64,000 bases of DNA from Penelope pileata. Taxonomy: Eukaryota > Chordata > Aves > Galliformes > Cracidae. Shown here in pieces: positions 1 to 11,728 of this stretch. Every line of letters begins with the position of its first letter. Position 1 is the stretch's first letter. The notes beneath the pieces are model-generated. The model had not been told where the DNA came from. It made no database searches and saw nothing but the letters and a program-made list of their open reading frames with translations. The translations under genes were made by a program, and so were the position numbers. The stretch lies in contig WBMW01000076.1 in the NCBI GenBank assembly GCA_013396635.1, positions 408,217-472,216 of the forward strand, read 5' to 3'.

Positions 1-3000
1 GAAAGACAAGCCAAATTCTGGACAGTCATGCACAGCTGTCACACCATGAAATGAAGAGCATCTCTACCAGCTCACCTTCACAAATGGCTAATGGTGGTGA
101 CTATGTTGAAAAGTAGTGTTTTGTAGCTGAGAATTTGCTCTATCAAATAGTGTTATTGTGCTCTTTGTATCTCTTTCATTTTACATGGAAATAAAGAGGA
201 GGCATCACTTTCAGAGTGACCTACATATATTAAATTGAAGATACTTTGTCTAAAAGCAGATCTTAGTACAACTTCTTCAAACTCAGCTGGGATCTTATTT
301 CATAGGCACTTTAAAAGACCAAAAGTAGGAAGCAGAAGCAGATCTATGAAGTGGGGGAGAAAAATATTCTATCTATACATGAAAGTATTTATGTAGTATT
401 TAAGCATTCTGATACACAATTCTGATTTTGAATTTAACATATATTCCATATTCTGTGATTCTTAAAATGAGAGATAATATGATTTGATTTTGGAATGAAA
501 AACAGCTTCTCTAGATGCAACTTAGGCTGTAGCAAACAGAAGACTCAACATGTATATATCACATAATATAATCAGTGACACTGGCTTGTTTACACCAGTA
601 GAAAGCTTGTCCTTCACCATTTGTTAGGCTAAACATTCACTCTTTCAGGATACACGATTTCTTTTCTATTTTTCAAAGTAGCTGTAGAACCTTGAAGGTC
701 ATAGAATGCTTGGCTGATGTATAGCTACCTAAGCATACTTTCTTCTGACCTTTAGGTAACTGGTGAGTATATTAAATAACCACACAATTTTTAAGCCATT
801 CCCATGGCATTTATTCAGGAAAGAATGACTTCTGATGTTCAGCATTTTTGTATTTCAGGCTGCCGACTCTTCAGCTGCCATCATTGCTCCAGTTCACTGA
901 TTAGACAAACTGAGTTGGATGAGGTCTGGGGCATCAGCTGCTATTGACTGGTTCAGATTATGAATTCTCATGATCACGAGTTTTAACCTTATTTCAGCAA
1001 TGTCCTCAATTTCCCGTTGTCTGTTCTTCAGGTTTGCTGATCTGCCTCAGTGACAAATGCATACATTAGAACTGGTTCATTTTATTTTCTTAGTCTCACT
1101 CCACATGTTTAAAAAGGTCTTAGAGATTTAGGAACTAATAGAGCTAGGTGAATATAGCAAGAAATGTCAGTGAATTATTGGTTCAATATTTTTTAATGAA
1201 CTCTCTTCACCTGTGTTCAGCAGTTGTCCAATGTGTTGGTTTCACAGCTGACAGAGCAAAAGAATCAGCAATTTTTAAATGAGTGTTGGAGGCTAACATC
1301 AAGATTCACTTTCCATGAAATATCTACAGCAGAAATCAGATTTTAAGAGCTCTAATAATTTAATATGGAATTGCAGCACTCCAGTTGGTGCGAAATTAAG
1401 GAAGCATTGTCACTGTCTTTTGTCAGGTACAAGTCACCAATTTCAACCTAAGAATAACTGCCTAAAATATATGCTGAGCTAATGGCCTGTTCTGGCTTTA
1501 CAAATGATATCGCTCTGTCACTGCCTGTGATAGAGTTCATTTCTTTCCTTGCTGTCCCCCATGAACAGCAGGCTCAGCCTGAGCAGAGAATGCCACGCTG
1601 TTTGGTACTGTGCCCTTGGTGTGCCTGATAGCACAGTGGGGTATTTACATCTGAAAGTATTTACAGCTCTCCAAAACTGTCTGCAAATGATGGTTTGTGG
1701 GCTGGCTGTGGATTGGGACTTCTGAAAATGGATGATAATGGTGAATGGGACCCTCTCATCCACTACAGATACAGCAGAAGTGTGCTGGCTGTTTGTGGTA
1801 CTTGGTTATCCAAATACACTTCTTGTTTCCATTTCTGCTTAAGCCACAGCAAACAAAACTATTGTGAGCTTTCGTCATAGCAGACATTTAAATTCTTTTG
1901 AAATCTGTAGTCTTCTCAAAAGCCATGTGGCAGCTTGAGAGGTCTGTCATTTTACTGCAAATAAGATTTAATTGTCTCTGAACCAGAAGCAGAAGAGCTT
2001 CAGTAAACACAGTAGTCATCTGATCTGCAAGGGCATCTTGTTTAAAGAATTCATAAACACTTCATTATCTATGAATGGGCTATGGGCTATTCTCCAATTT
2101 ATCTATCTATTTTATTCAGACCCACATAGTAACGATATAGATCAAAAGAACATGCATTCCTTTAGCTCCAGGTGGTTTTGTATTGCACTGGTAATTTCCT
2201 CTGCTCTGGAGTGATTATTTCCTCCCTCTTTTTTCACTTCTAGCCTGCCCTGAAACATCAGCCAGCTTAGGGTGTCTGAGGACCTGAGTTCCCCCATAAC
2301 CTATTTCAGGATGAATCTGAAAAGATTTTTCTCTTTAAAACCAGAAATATTCTCTCCGGCTATAGATAGATTAAAGAATGCCTGAGGAGCACAGGAGGAT
2401 GGGGAGAAGCTCAAAATTTTCACGGCGATAAAGTAGAGCACCTCTGTATTGGAAGCACTGATCGATACCAGAAGGGAAAAGTAATCGTCATTCCTTGCCT
2501 CTACCAGTAGTTTTTCATGAGTAGCCCAGAAGCTCTTTTCTTCCCAACAAGGTAGTGTATAAGATGTAAATCCAAATCTCAAGAAAAACTTCACCAAATG
2601 TGATAACACCTGTCATAATCCAAGCAAAATATAAGCAGTTGTATTATTAATTTAAAGCACAGGATGAAAATGTGTCCAGGCAACTAAATAACACTTATCT
2701 GCTTTAAAAAATACCAAATTTAAACAAAAGGAATTCTGCACTATTTTGATAATGCCCAGCATAAAAATGTCACCATCACTTATGCTATGTATGATTAAAC
2801 ATCTGATGTTTCATCATGTTTTAAATACATTTCCTCTATTTTCAGTCATTTGCAGGAATAAGTTACAGTGCTTTGGCACAAATTCTTTCCAGGGGCTACA
2901 CCTGTAAAAAAAAAAAAAAAAAGAAAAAGAAAGAAAAGAAAATCTTGAGTTATTCTGAGGTAAATAAGGTAAATAAGGACAAATGAAGTGAAATAAATCA

Positions 3001-5364
3001 TAGTCGAACACTATTTTTACTCAACTGAAAAAATTTCCTCAAAACACTCAGTGTTTTGTTTTTTCACCTGGACAGCTGTTGGATGAGGAGTCTGTCCTGT
3101 GCTACATATGCAGGATGTTTCTACTTACTCTTATAATGTACGGCAAAGTGATTCTCATACCAAAATTAGATACTCAAACTTTGGATGATTTTGCTATGTT
3201 TGGGTGAAAGGCTGAAGCATTAAAACACCCGAGTAAGTAAAACATCTGCAGTTGCTAAGTGCTGTCTGAATGAACCAGGCAAGCTTTCCTCTTAGTTTTT
3301 TGATCATCAGCATTTGTATAGGCAAATAGGTTTTGCTCAGAAAGATCTTTAGAGAAATATTATTGTAAGACCACAAGCATTCATGTGAATGTGAATATTT
3401 GCTGGTTTTGACCATTTATGGATAGCCTCAATTCTGCCTGCTGCACAAGGTAAGAGCTGAGTTTCAAATAGCACCCTGTGTAAACATCAGTCTCAGATGT
3501 CAATATTTAAGGCCACAGACACGCACAGCCACTGCCAAATGTGGGCATTCCCAGAACTGCCATAATTGGCTAATTTCTCAGTTTATTAGTAGAGCTACTG
3601 ATCCCTGAAAAAGATTCACATTAAACCGCATGATTTTTCTTCCAAAAAACAGCAACTCGTGGTTTGTTTGATTTGACAAATAGAACTGGATTCAAACAGA
3701 GTAAGACATTTAAATCTACACACATCTGAGCTCCTACTTAAGTCAGGGTACACTACCTCAGTACCATCAACCGTGTACTGAGATCACAAGGTTATTTAAC
3801 TGACTAGCTGCTATGGTATGCAGTAGCCTAAATGTAGGTGTCCAATGTAATTTTAGATGCTCTGATTATCTTTCCTATCTTCAGTGGTTGCAGCGGCTGC
3901 TAAAGGGTGTTATTCTGTGATGCCTGTCCTATCTGCCCACCCTGTGCAGATCTCCTGAGCATCTCAAGCACTAGCAGTCTGTGGTCAGGCGTGTGAGTCC
4001 CATCCCGAGTGACTGCGCTGGGGTGAGATGAAGTGCTCTCCAAGCTGGAATAACTGCATTGACTGTGACAGAAGCTTCAATTCCTAGTAAATGCCTATTT
4101 GTAGAGACCTTAGTTTGGATATCTTCTTTTTGAACTGAATTGCAGTGACAAGCTCCCTTTTGTTGAAAAACAAAATATGTCATTCTAGGAAAATGAATGG
4201 CTGTATTCCCAGCAATGCCAGGAAAAGAAAAGGCTGTCTTTTCTACGCTGTTTCAGGACTTAGAGTACTACAGATTTGTTTTCTTCCAGTGCTTGTGGGG
4301 ACTGGAATGTATATTTCCCATTTGCTGATGGGAGACATGGGGAGGTACTCTCTGTCTTTTCATCCAGCACTCCCCATAGTTGTAAATCAAGTCTGTAAAT
4401 CCGTCATCATTGAGGGAGTGTTCAAAATGGTAGACAAGAGTGTCATTTTAATGTGCTTTTATGCCTGTGACTGTGTAAGTAGTTTATACTCAGAAGAGGA
4501 ACTTTAATCAGAAAAACTTAAGGTGAGGTTTCACAAGATGAAACATTCAGATGTTTTAAGATATTCATGCCCTACAGCTCATTCCCACATTGTGCTGTGT
4601 GTCATTGCTCTTCTGCAGGGCCAGAAATAGCCACCTGTGTGGCTGAACTGTGAAATGGCTCAGAGAGCTTCCCCAGGTCAAAAATAAGCCAGTCAATAAA
4701 GAGGGGTTATTTTAAAGCCAAATCAATCCCCATCTCCAGTTTGCAGTGTAGTGACAGGAAACAGAGTTGGAAAGAGTGTGTGCATGTGGATAGGGAGATA
4801 GCCTGAAGGGAGGAATAGAGATGCAAGAATAGGGCAAGAATATTTTAAAACACTGCTGCAATGCATGGCTTTGTCATGCAAAACTGAAGCCTGGAGTAAC
4901 TTCATTTTAAAACAGGCTGTAGCCTGGTGGTTGGCAGATATACCTGACAATTTTGATAGTCTAACTGAACTTCGCTCCACGATATCCATCAGGAAAGGTG
5001 CTGCTCTCTCAAATAAATCCTTTAATGAAATGAAACTAGATGAAGAATCTATTGTGCTTCCAGAGATTTCGGGCTCCAAGGCACCCTGAGGATTGCTTGA
5101 GTCATAGGATTTCTTTGCTAAGGCAGTCAATATTTTCACTTCTCTACAGGAGTTAAAAAGCCAAAATGTGTGCAACTTGGGTAGAGAGTGTTTTTAAGAT
5201 CCTGGGGGGAAGCCAGGCTGGATGAGCATCCACCTCACAGCGTGTCAGATTAGCCATATGCCTTGCCAGGAGCACCTTCAGGTCTGGTGCAAGTGTGACA
5301 GAATTAAGCAAGGGAGGCACACCCTTCACTATGCAAGGTTTCTCAAGTGTCCATCCAGGAGGGA
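1..5364. other. Non-coding AT-rich DNA, no gene seen
   Basis: No gene or recognisable transposon was found in this stretch. Open frames are short, on both strands, and match no family I recognise; the longest are about 120 codons (4145-4507, plus) and 150 codons (4723-5175, minus), neither with a visible domain, signal peptide or repeat structure. One A-rich run lies at 2906-2942. The stretch ends where a plus-strand CR1 fragment begins. An unrecognised exon or a diverged regulatory element cannot be excluded by eye. Confidence 0.6.
2906..2942. repeat. A-rich low-complexity tract
   Basis: A run of 17 A at 2906-2922 is followed by A-rich sequence with interspersed G (AAAG/AAAAG-like) to about 2942. 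There is no AATAAA signal in the 30 bases upstream, so nothing marks it as the tail of a retrocopy. It is probably length-variable. Confidence 0.85.
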
Positions 5365-5661
5365 AATCTACTTTTTACAAGGGTAGATAGTGATAAGACA
5401 ACGGGGAATGGTTTTAAGCTGAAGGAGGGAAGGTTTAGATTGGATGTCAGGGGGAAGTTCTTTCCTGAGAGAGTGGTGAGATGCCGGCACAAGCTGCCCA
5501 GACAGGCTGTGGATGCCCCCTCCCTGGAGGTGATTAAGGCCAGGTTGGATGGAGCCCTGGGCAACCTGATCTGGAGGTTGGTAGCCCTGCCTGTGACAGG
5601 AGGCTTGGAACTTGTTGATCCTTGGGGTCCCTTCCAACCCAGGCCATTCTATGATTCTATG
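5365..5661 (+). mobile_element. CR1 LINE, 5'-truncated 3' end
   Basis: This is the terminal part of a CR1 retrotransposon in plus orientation. It contains the familiar order of CR1 3' sequences: a GGTTTTAAGCTGAAGGAGGG-like start, the AGATTGGATGTCAGGGGGAAG block, AAGCTGCCCAGACAGGCTGTGG, CTGGAGGTGATTAAGGCCAG, then GGGTCCCTTCCAACCCAGGC and the end repeat ATTCTATGATTCTATGA. CR1 copies are nearly always 5'-truncated because reverse transcription starts at the 3' end, and this copy keeps only about 300 bp of a full element of several kb. It holds no intact protein. The upstream limit is approximate. Open frames of 116 and 122 codons on the two strands here are by-products of the repeat. Confidence 0.95.
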
Positions 5662-7499
5662 ACACTTAGGGTGTGTCATCACTCTCTGCCCACATAGTGT
5701 CAGCTGCTTGTCACCTAAAAACCCAGACATGACCAAGCCCTGTTTTCACAACTCGGGGCAGTATTGCTGGTAATGGAAATATCTGTGTTATACAGTTCTT
5801 TTTCACTCTGCCAGTAACCCCACACCCGCTTGCACAGAGTTCACATCACAAGATATGACAAGACTATGCCAAGAGCTAAAGGTTTTGGACCCATGAGGGT
5901 CCCAGCTTTCGAATTCACTTGGCTTTGATTGGGATCCAGGTGTCCCTGGCTAGTGACATGGGCACACCTCAAACTGCAACACCTCATGTACACATTCTCC
6001 TCTGCTAACCTGATGATGTTCTTTGAGATATATTTGACAGTAGATTTGCCTCCAAAATTGTCATCTGTTCCTGATTTCCTATTCAATTAGAGAGCAGCTT
6101 ACAGGCTCAGAAGGGAAAAATAGGCTCTCTCCAAGGCAATAACGTTATGACATGCTGCACAGATCAACCCCTACTTTGCTATCATAGTGTGCACTTTATC
6201 TTGCCATGAACTGGAAGCCTTAATTATGATCTTGTGTCTTCCATTGTTTGAGGCAAATGACTAAGTAGCTTATAAAGATGACTAGATTGGGATCTGTTCT
6301 AACTAATCTCTTTCCAAACATGATATCCTATTAGGTGCACCAGGTTTTTTTGCTGGGAGGAGAGGAATGTAATTAATTGTCATTGCTCAGTCTTCTTTGG
6401 TTGTCACTAGCTATTTTTTCTACTCCTCCCACACTTAAATACATTTGAAGCTAGAGGTACAAGAATCACATAAATTAGATGAGAAGAACACATTCAAGAC
6501 ACTGTTTTGTGAAAATACATTTAGAATTATCTGACAAATTGCTTTGCAGAAACTGGCCAAGATCAAATTGTGTGATGGTTTTTGCTGATCAGGAAGGTCT
6601 TGAATTTTGGGAGAGGGGAGGAAGCCTGGCCCATCATTCATTTCAGGCTTGCGCTATCAACTTTAGGGTCTCACTGCCTGTCTGTGCAGAGGGACATTTA
6701 TATACCTGTATATCACACCATCATTGTACTGAAGAGATTGTTAATCAACTCACTATACTGAGATGGAATAATACCAAAAGAAAAGAAAAGAAAAAGCTTC
6801 TGATTTTTCTTCGTTCATTCCTACAACTTCATGTTTATCTTTCTTAGCTCACAGCCTAGTTCTGCATTTCTTGACCTCTCAGTGTTGCTTGTCACAGATC
6901 CTAGGATTAACTCAGCTACAGTAGCAGTGATGACTATTAGGACCATAACCACTGAGCAACATGAAGTAAACGTATTCATCAACACTTACTGTGTTTTGAC
7001 AAAGTAAAAGGTCGTTACAAAAATAATGACATTGCTGGATAGCAATGGGCCCAGCCATTTTGTCTTTGTCATTTTAATTTTTATTCACACCTAGAACAAA
7101 AGATATTCTTCATGTGATCTGAAGTAAATGAGACTCCTGAGCAACGTTTTTCAAACTAATAATTCAGCATAAATTTTTAAAAGTCCTTTATTTCCTTTGC
7201 ATATGAGATAGTTAGATACTAATACATTACTTAGTGCTGAGACTAACACAAGGGTTACACAGTGCAACCACAAGCAAGGGTATCTGTCAGTCAATGTTAC
7301 TATGTGTCGGGTATGAATTATCTGCTGCCCTGAAAGAAATTGAATTCTTATTCTCAAGAATTGAAAACCAGACTGAAACACAACAGTCTTCAAAACACTT
7401 TAAAGATTCCAGAAAAATGAGACAGAATAAATTCTCCAGGTCAGCTGACTAAAGGACTGGGCACAAAAGGTTTACATCGCAAATTCAAGAGATGGAGCA
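5662..7499. other. Non-coding AT-rich DNA, no gene seen
   Basis: No gene or clear repeat was recognised between the CR1 end and the possible CR1 scrap downstream. The only structured item is an (AAAAG)n run at 6776-6796. The frames at 6435-6641 (minus) and 6479-6847 (plus) overlap on opposite strands, have no recognisable domain and are most likely chance. Confidence 0.6.
6776..6796. repeat. (AAAAG)n microsatellite
   Basis: About four AAAAG units in a row, the last with one extra A. It is short and probably of no function. Confidence 0.85.
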
Positions 7500-7640
7500 A
7501 GAATAATTTCCGTAAGGCACAAGTGGCCCAGCACTGGAATAGGTCATGCAGGGAGATAACAAGACCAACAGTTTTTGAGAAGTGTTTGGATGAATTTCTG
7601 TCAGAACTGGTTCAAACACAATATTTCTTGCAAAGAAACC
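7500..7640 (+). mobile_element. Possible ancient CR1 fragment
   Basis: The stretch CAGCACTGGAATAGGTCATG, then CAGGGAGATAACAAGACC and a TTTTTGAGAAGTGTTTGGATG-like region, resembles the CR1 3' region in which a phrase like GCACTGGAACAGGCTGCCCA is followed by GGGAGGTGGT and a TTCAAGAA...GGATG segment. Similarity is partial and no ATTCTATGAT end repeat is present, so this would be an old, strongly diverged copy without its 3' end. It could instead be chance resemblance. Both limits are guesses. Confidence 0.4.
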
Positions 7641-10600
7641 CTAGAGGACAACTGGGGAAACAACCAGGTGGGCAGGGCTCTGGTTTTTATATTTCAGCAA
7701 GGAGTGGAAGGAAAAGTGTGAGTGAAGGTGCACCCTGTCAGTAAATCACACTGAGGGGCATGATGGATGTTGCTGAGATAGGTTTAGTTGCTGGAATCTG
7801 AAATAGCTCTCTCCCTGACGAAACTAGCATGCACTTAATGAAGTATGAAGAGAGGGAAAAATTGATTTTCCTTACCACCTACTGACATACTAAATGATTG
7901 TTTTCCTTTTAAAATTACCTATAATTAGTATCCCCTATATATGTTATTTATCAATCTAAAAATGGCTCCTCCGGTTATCCTAGTGTTATTAAATCATAAT
8001 AAGAGATGAAACACTGGCTTACTACTTCGTTTCAAGAACCATCTCCAAGATTGGGGTACAGATAATGTTCCTAAATCTGGGAAAAAAAAAGTCCACATTA
8101 CATCATAATTTATTTTTGTTATCATGTGTTAACTATCCCAGCACTATTTGCATCAAAAGGCCAAAATTTTTGTAATAAATGGCTCTAGAAATACAGTTTT
8201 CAAAAGTACCCTGTAGCCAGTGAATTTTATGTAACACAAAACAATAGTTTAAGTGTTCTTCTGAATCTCACTAAACACCAGACTGGGCCTTAGACTGTCT
8301 TTGTAAATGCTCTTTAGGACTCACAGCATCTGTTTCCTACACTCAAATAACTTAAGAATAATGTACTTTATTCCCTTTATGTACACCTATAAAACTTGCA
8401 GACTTGTAAATGTTTTGTAACTTTGAGAGGTATGTTTGCAAATTAACAATTAGAAAAAATAGATTATTCTAAAATAAAATAAAATAGTATAATGTCTTGG
8501 AATTTGTGACATAAACTTACTTTATGAAGCTTAATGTTCAAACGAAAAGATTTAACAGAGTCAATTTTCATTTTCAGTCAAGTAGCCAAAAATATACTTT
8601 TATCCTATGAAAATAATCTTTATACTACTTTGTTCACATATTTTTATGAATTCTTTTCATAGATGCAGGTGAATCTGAATGAGAATCCTTAAGAATTTCA
8701 AAATAACATCAGGAAAGATCTTTCCTTGTAATAAGAATTTAAGCCTCTAGACTGGACCTCTTGCTCAGCCAAATGTTCCAGTGAATTAGAAAGATATTTC
8801 AAGAATGAAAAGGAGGAAAGGTATTTGCCTAAATATAAGTTTTAAGCAATTCATTAGAACAATGAGGAGTTTGGATACGCTTTTCCTATCTGGAACTACC
8901 TGGAGACATCTCATCTACTTATTAATGCCTTGCAGTACTTTAAGCTGGAACCATAAATATTTCGCAACATATTCCAAATAATCCCAGTCCATCTTCAAAA
9001 ATAGCTAGAATTTCATCCATGGCTGAAGAATATGACTATTGAAAAAATATTTCTTTAGTCCCACAAACACGGCGAATAGCTTTGCCAAATTCAGTACTTG
9101 ATGTTTATTTTTTATATTATTTGAATCAAATATTTATATAAATACTTTATTCATATTTCAGTCTATTGTTCTCAACTGTATAGACACTGAGAAAGTCTGA
9201 AATCTGAAGCCTTAGTAGATTTTGAAATGTATCATGTGCCTGTTGCTATTTATACCCTTCTTCAGTGCAGCACTTGGAAACTCCTCAGATGAACAGCCAA
9301 TCCTAGGGAGAAATAATGTCCTCTCTCTGGGGATTGACTTGGCTGAAGTTCTGCAACAGCTACCAATTGAAATGACACATGTCCCAAGAACTTTTCCACC
9401 ACATAAACAAAACCCTTGAAGCGTTTCTAGGTTACCTGAGGTCCTTGGTAATATGCTGAAATAGGGACTGATCTAAATTTACATCTTTTCTGCTCAAAAA
9501 AGACATGGTAAGGCTGGCAGAAACATGACCATTAACTCCAATAAACTGGTTCCTTACCAGTCTATTGGGCACAAAAAGGATGCGCATGCCATGAGGTGTC
9601 AGAACGACCAAGTTTCCTGGATCTAAGCTTGCCCTCTCCTCAGTCCAGAAAAGTCAAATACTCCACTTTCTGAGCTGCTGTGGACATTTAACATATCAAG
9701 AAGCTAAAGAAATGCAAGTTTTGAGGAGCTACTTTGGCATTTCAGACAAGCTCTATTCCCAGTATTAAACGTCAGCAGGAGTTGAAGAAGAGCATTGCAG
9801 TTTTATATGAATTTGGTCTGAGTAAGGAGTCTAGAAAAATGCAAAGGGCCTTAATGCCTTTCTCCTGAAAAAATTCCCTTCTTTGTGTAAAACTGGCTGA
9901 TAGAAAACTTCATGTGTTGTTGTTAAGTAGTGCTGCCATACAGATCATCATTTCTGCAAGCTGAAGCATGCTAGCACGGTTTGAGAATTTGTACAAAAAC
10001 AGGCTTAGAGTACAGTTTTTCTGTTGTAGTTTATAGAAAAGGTAGTTGGCCTTTTTCTTTAAAAGGAAAATCATTTAGATGCGACACCAGACAGAAATAG
10101 ATTCTGAGATACAAGCCCTGTCATTTTTCTTTCCAACAATGTACGTCAGGGCATAGCACAGGTCTCCAGGTCGATTCTAAGTTTCAAAGCAGCTCCTCCG
10201 CAGGAAAGGGAATGGTTCTGGATGGTGTTTCTCCATGGAGCTGCCTGGTAGCCCTGGTCCCTTTCACAGGCATAAAATGCCTGATCCAAAACTGAACTTC
10301 TGTCTATAATCTCCTTTCTTGCTGTTTACTGTTGTATTTCATAGCTGCTCATCTGTTATCTAAATGCTGTATTCAGTCTATGTTTTGTCTTGGCAATTGT
10401 CATCTGAGTATCTATATTTCAGGAGTAGAGGGGTTTTTGATCAGTTCCTCAGGCATTTAATTGCTGTCTTAGGTCCTGTTCCTAAGAAAGCTCATGTAGA
10501 TTCAGGATTCTAATTTTCTGGGAGGACAGGCATTGTAGTAGAAATACCCAAATAAAGGTTTTATAATGCACATGACAAATGCAGCTATTGTTCTCACTGA

Positions 10601-10906
10601 GGACCTAAAGTACAATGTGGCTCTCTGGATCAAGGCAAAATAAATCAAGCACATTAAAGATGGTGGGTAACATTTTCAGAAGCACCTGTAGAAGGACATT
10701 CATGAAGAAGAAACAGGAAAAGGAACTTCAGTAGGACTCCAAACTACAGCAGTGTCTCTGCACCATCTTCTCATCTGCAAGTTTAATTTCATGCTCAGTA
10801 TGTCGTGAAGTGGTGTAGCTTAACTCACTTCCAAAATAGGTGTATTGTTTGTTTTTTTAAAAAATGAAATTCAAGTGTTAATGTTCTTTAGCCTCAAAAC
10901 AGTAAA
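7641..10906. other. Non-coding AT-rich DNA, no gene seen
   Basis: The first half (about 7900-9200) is strongly AT-rich, with an (AAAAT)n run at 8471-8486. No gene was recognised. A frame near 9234-9419 begins with an ATG followed by a hydrophobic stretch that looks like a signal peptide, but I cannot tie it to any family; it is discussed as a finding. The remainder up to the long CR1 copy holds nothing I can name. Confidence 0.6.
8471..8486. repeat. (AAAAT)n microsatellite
   Basis: Three AAAAT units in a surrounding AT-rich stretch. Short and of no evident role. Confidence 0.8.
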
Positions 10907-11728
10907 TACTTTGTCAACATGTGAGGTAGATCTTGACTAACTGGATGGCTGAACAACCAGCAGATGCATGAAGTTTAACAAGACCAAACGCTGGATTCTG
11001 CACCTGGGATGGGGCAACCCTGGATATACATAAAGACTGGAGAATGAGAGGCTGTAGAGCAGTCCCAAAGAAATGAGTCTGGGAGTTCAGGTTGGTGGCA
11101 AGTTGAACATGAGTCAGCAGCATGCCCTGGCTGCCCAAAGGGCCAACCATACCCTGGGGTGCCCTGGGCCCAGCACTGCCAGCCAGGCAAGGGGAGGGAT
11201 TGTCCCACGCTGCTCTGAGCTGCGCAGCCTCACCTCGAGCACTGTGTGCAGTTTGGGGCACCACAATATAAAGACATAAAAGTATTAGAGAGCATCCAAA
11301 GGAATGCTACAAAGATAGGAACGGGTCTCAAGTGCAAGATGTATAAGGAGCGGCTGAGGTCCCTTGGTTTGTTCAGCCCAGAGCAGAGGAAGCTGAGAGG
11401 AGGCCTCATGGCAGCTTACAGCTTTCTCACAAGGGGAGCGGAGGGGCAGCGCTGATCTCTGCTCTCTGGTGGCAGTGACAGGACCCGAGGGAACAGCATG
11501 GAGCTGTGTGAGGGGAGGGTCAGGTTGGGGATTATGAAAAGGTTCTTAACCAGAGGGTGGTCAGGCACTGGAACAGGCTCCCCAGGGATGTGGTCACAGC
11601 AAGCAAGGATTTAGACAACACTCTCAGACACGGGGTTTGAATTTTGGGTGGTGCTGTGTGGAGTCAGGAGTTGGACTCAATGGTCCTTATGGATTCCTCC
11701 CGACTTGGGATATTCTATGATTTTATGA
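10907..11728 (+). mobile_element. CR1 LINE, longest copy in window
   Basis: This is a plus-strand, 5'-truncated CR1 retrotransposon of roughly 820 bp, the longest in the window. It covers the end of ORF2 (reverse transcriptase protein) plus the 3' untranslated region. The 3' part shows GGTTCTTAACCAGAGGGTGG, GCACTGGAACAGGCTCCCCA, GGAGTTGGACTCAATGGTCC and the end repeat ATTCTATGATTTTATGA. The reading frame is broken (separate entry), so the copy cannot move by itself. Its internal phrases differ from those of the 5365 and 40725 copies, which suggests another CR1 subfamily. The 5' limit is estimated. Confidence 0.95.
10968..11455 (+). pseudogene. CR1 ORF2 C-terminal remnant
   Basis: The plus strand still encodes stretches typical of the C-terminal end of CR1 ORF2, the endonuclease/reverse transcriptase protein used for retrotransposition. 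From 10968 one frame reads FNKTKRWILHLGWGNPG, then meets stops near 11030 and 11054. It resumes in the same frame near 11073 with NMSQQHALAAQRANHTLGC. The continuation HLEHCVQFGAPQYK and RLRSLGLFSPEQRKLRGG lies in another frame up to a stop near 11455, so a one-base deletion close to 11225 is the simplest explanation. No catalytic reverse transcriptase motif is included, because the copy is truncated downstream of that domain. It is a dead fossil. The assignment rests on my knowledge of avian CR1 proteins, not on a search. Confidence 0.85.

Noticed and set aside
4723..5175. 150-codon minus-strand open frame
   Set aside because: No recognisable domain or family and an overlapping 74-codon frame on the other strand; consistent with chance in a 64-kb window.
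10914..11264. 116-codon minus-strand frame
   Set aside because: It is antisense to the CR1 ORF2 remnant on the plus strand.
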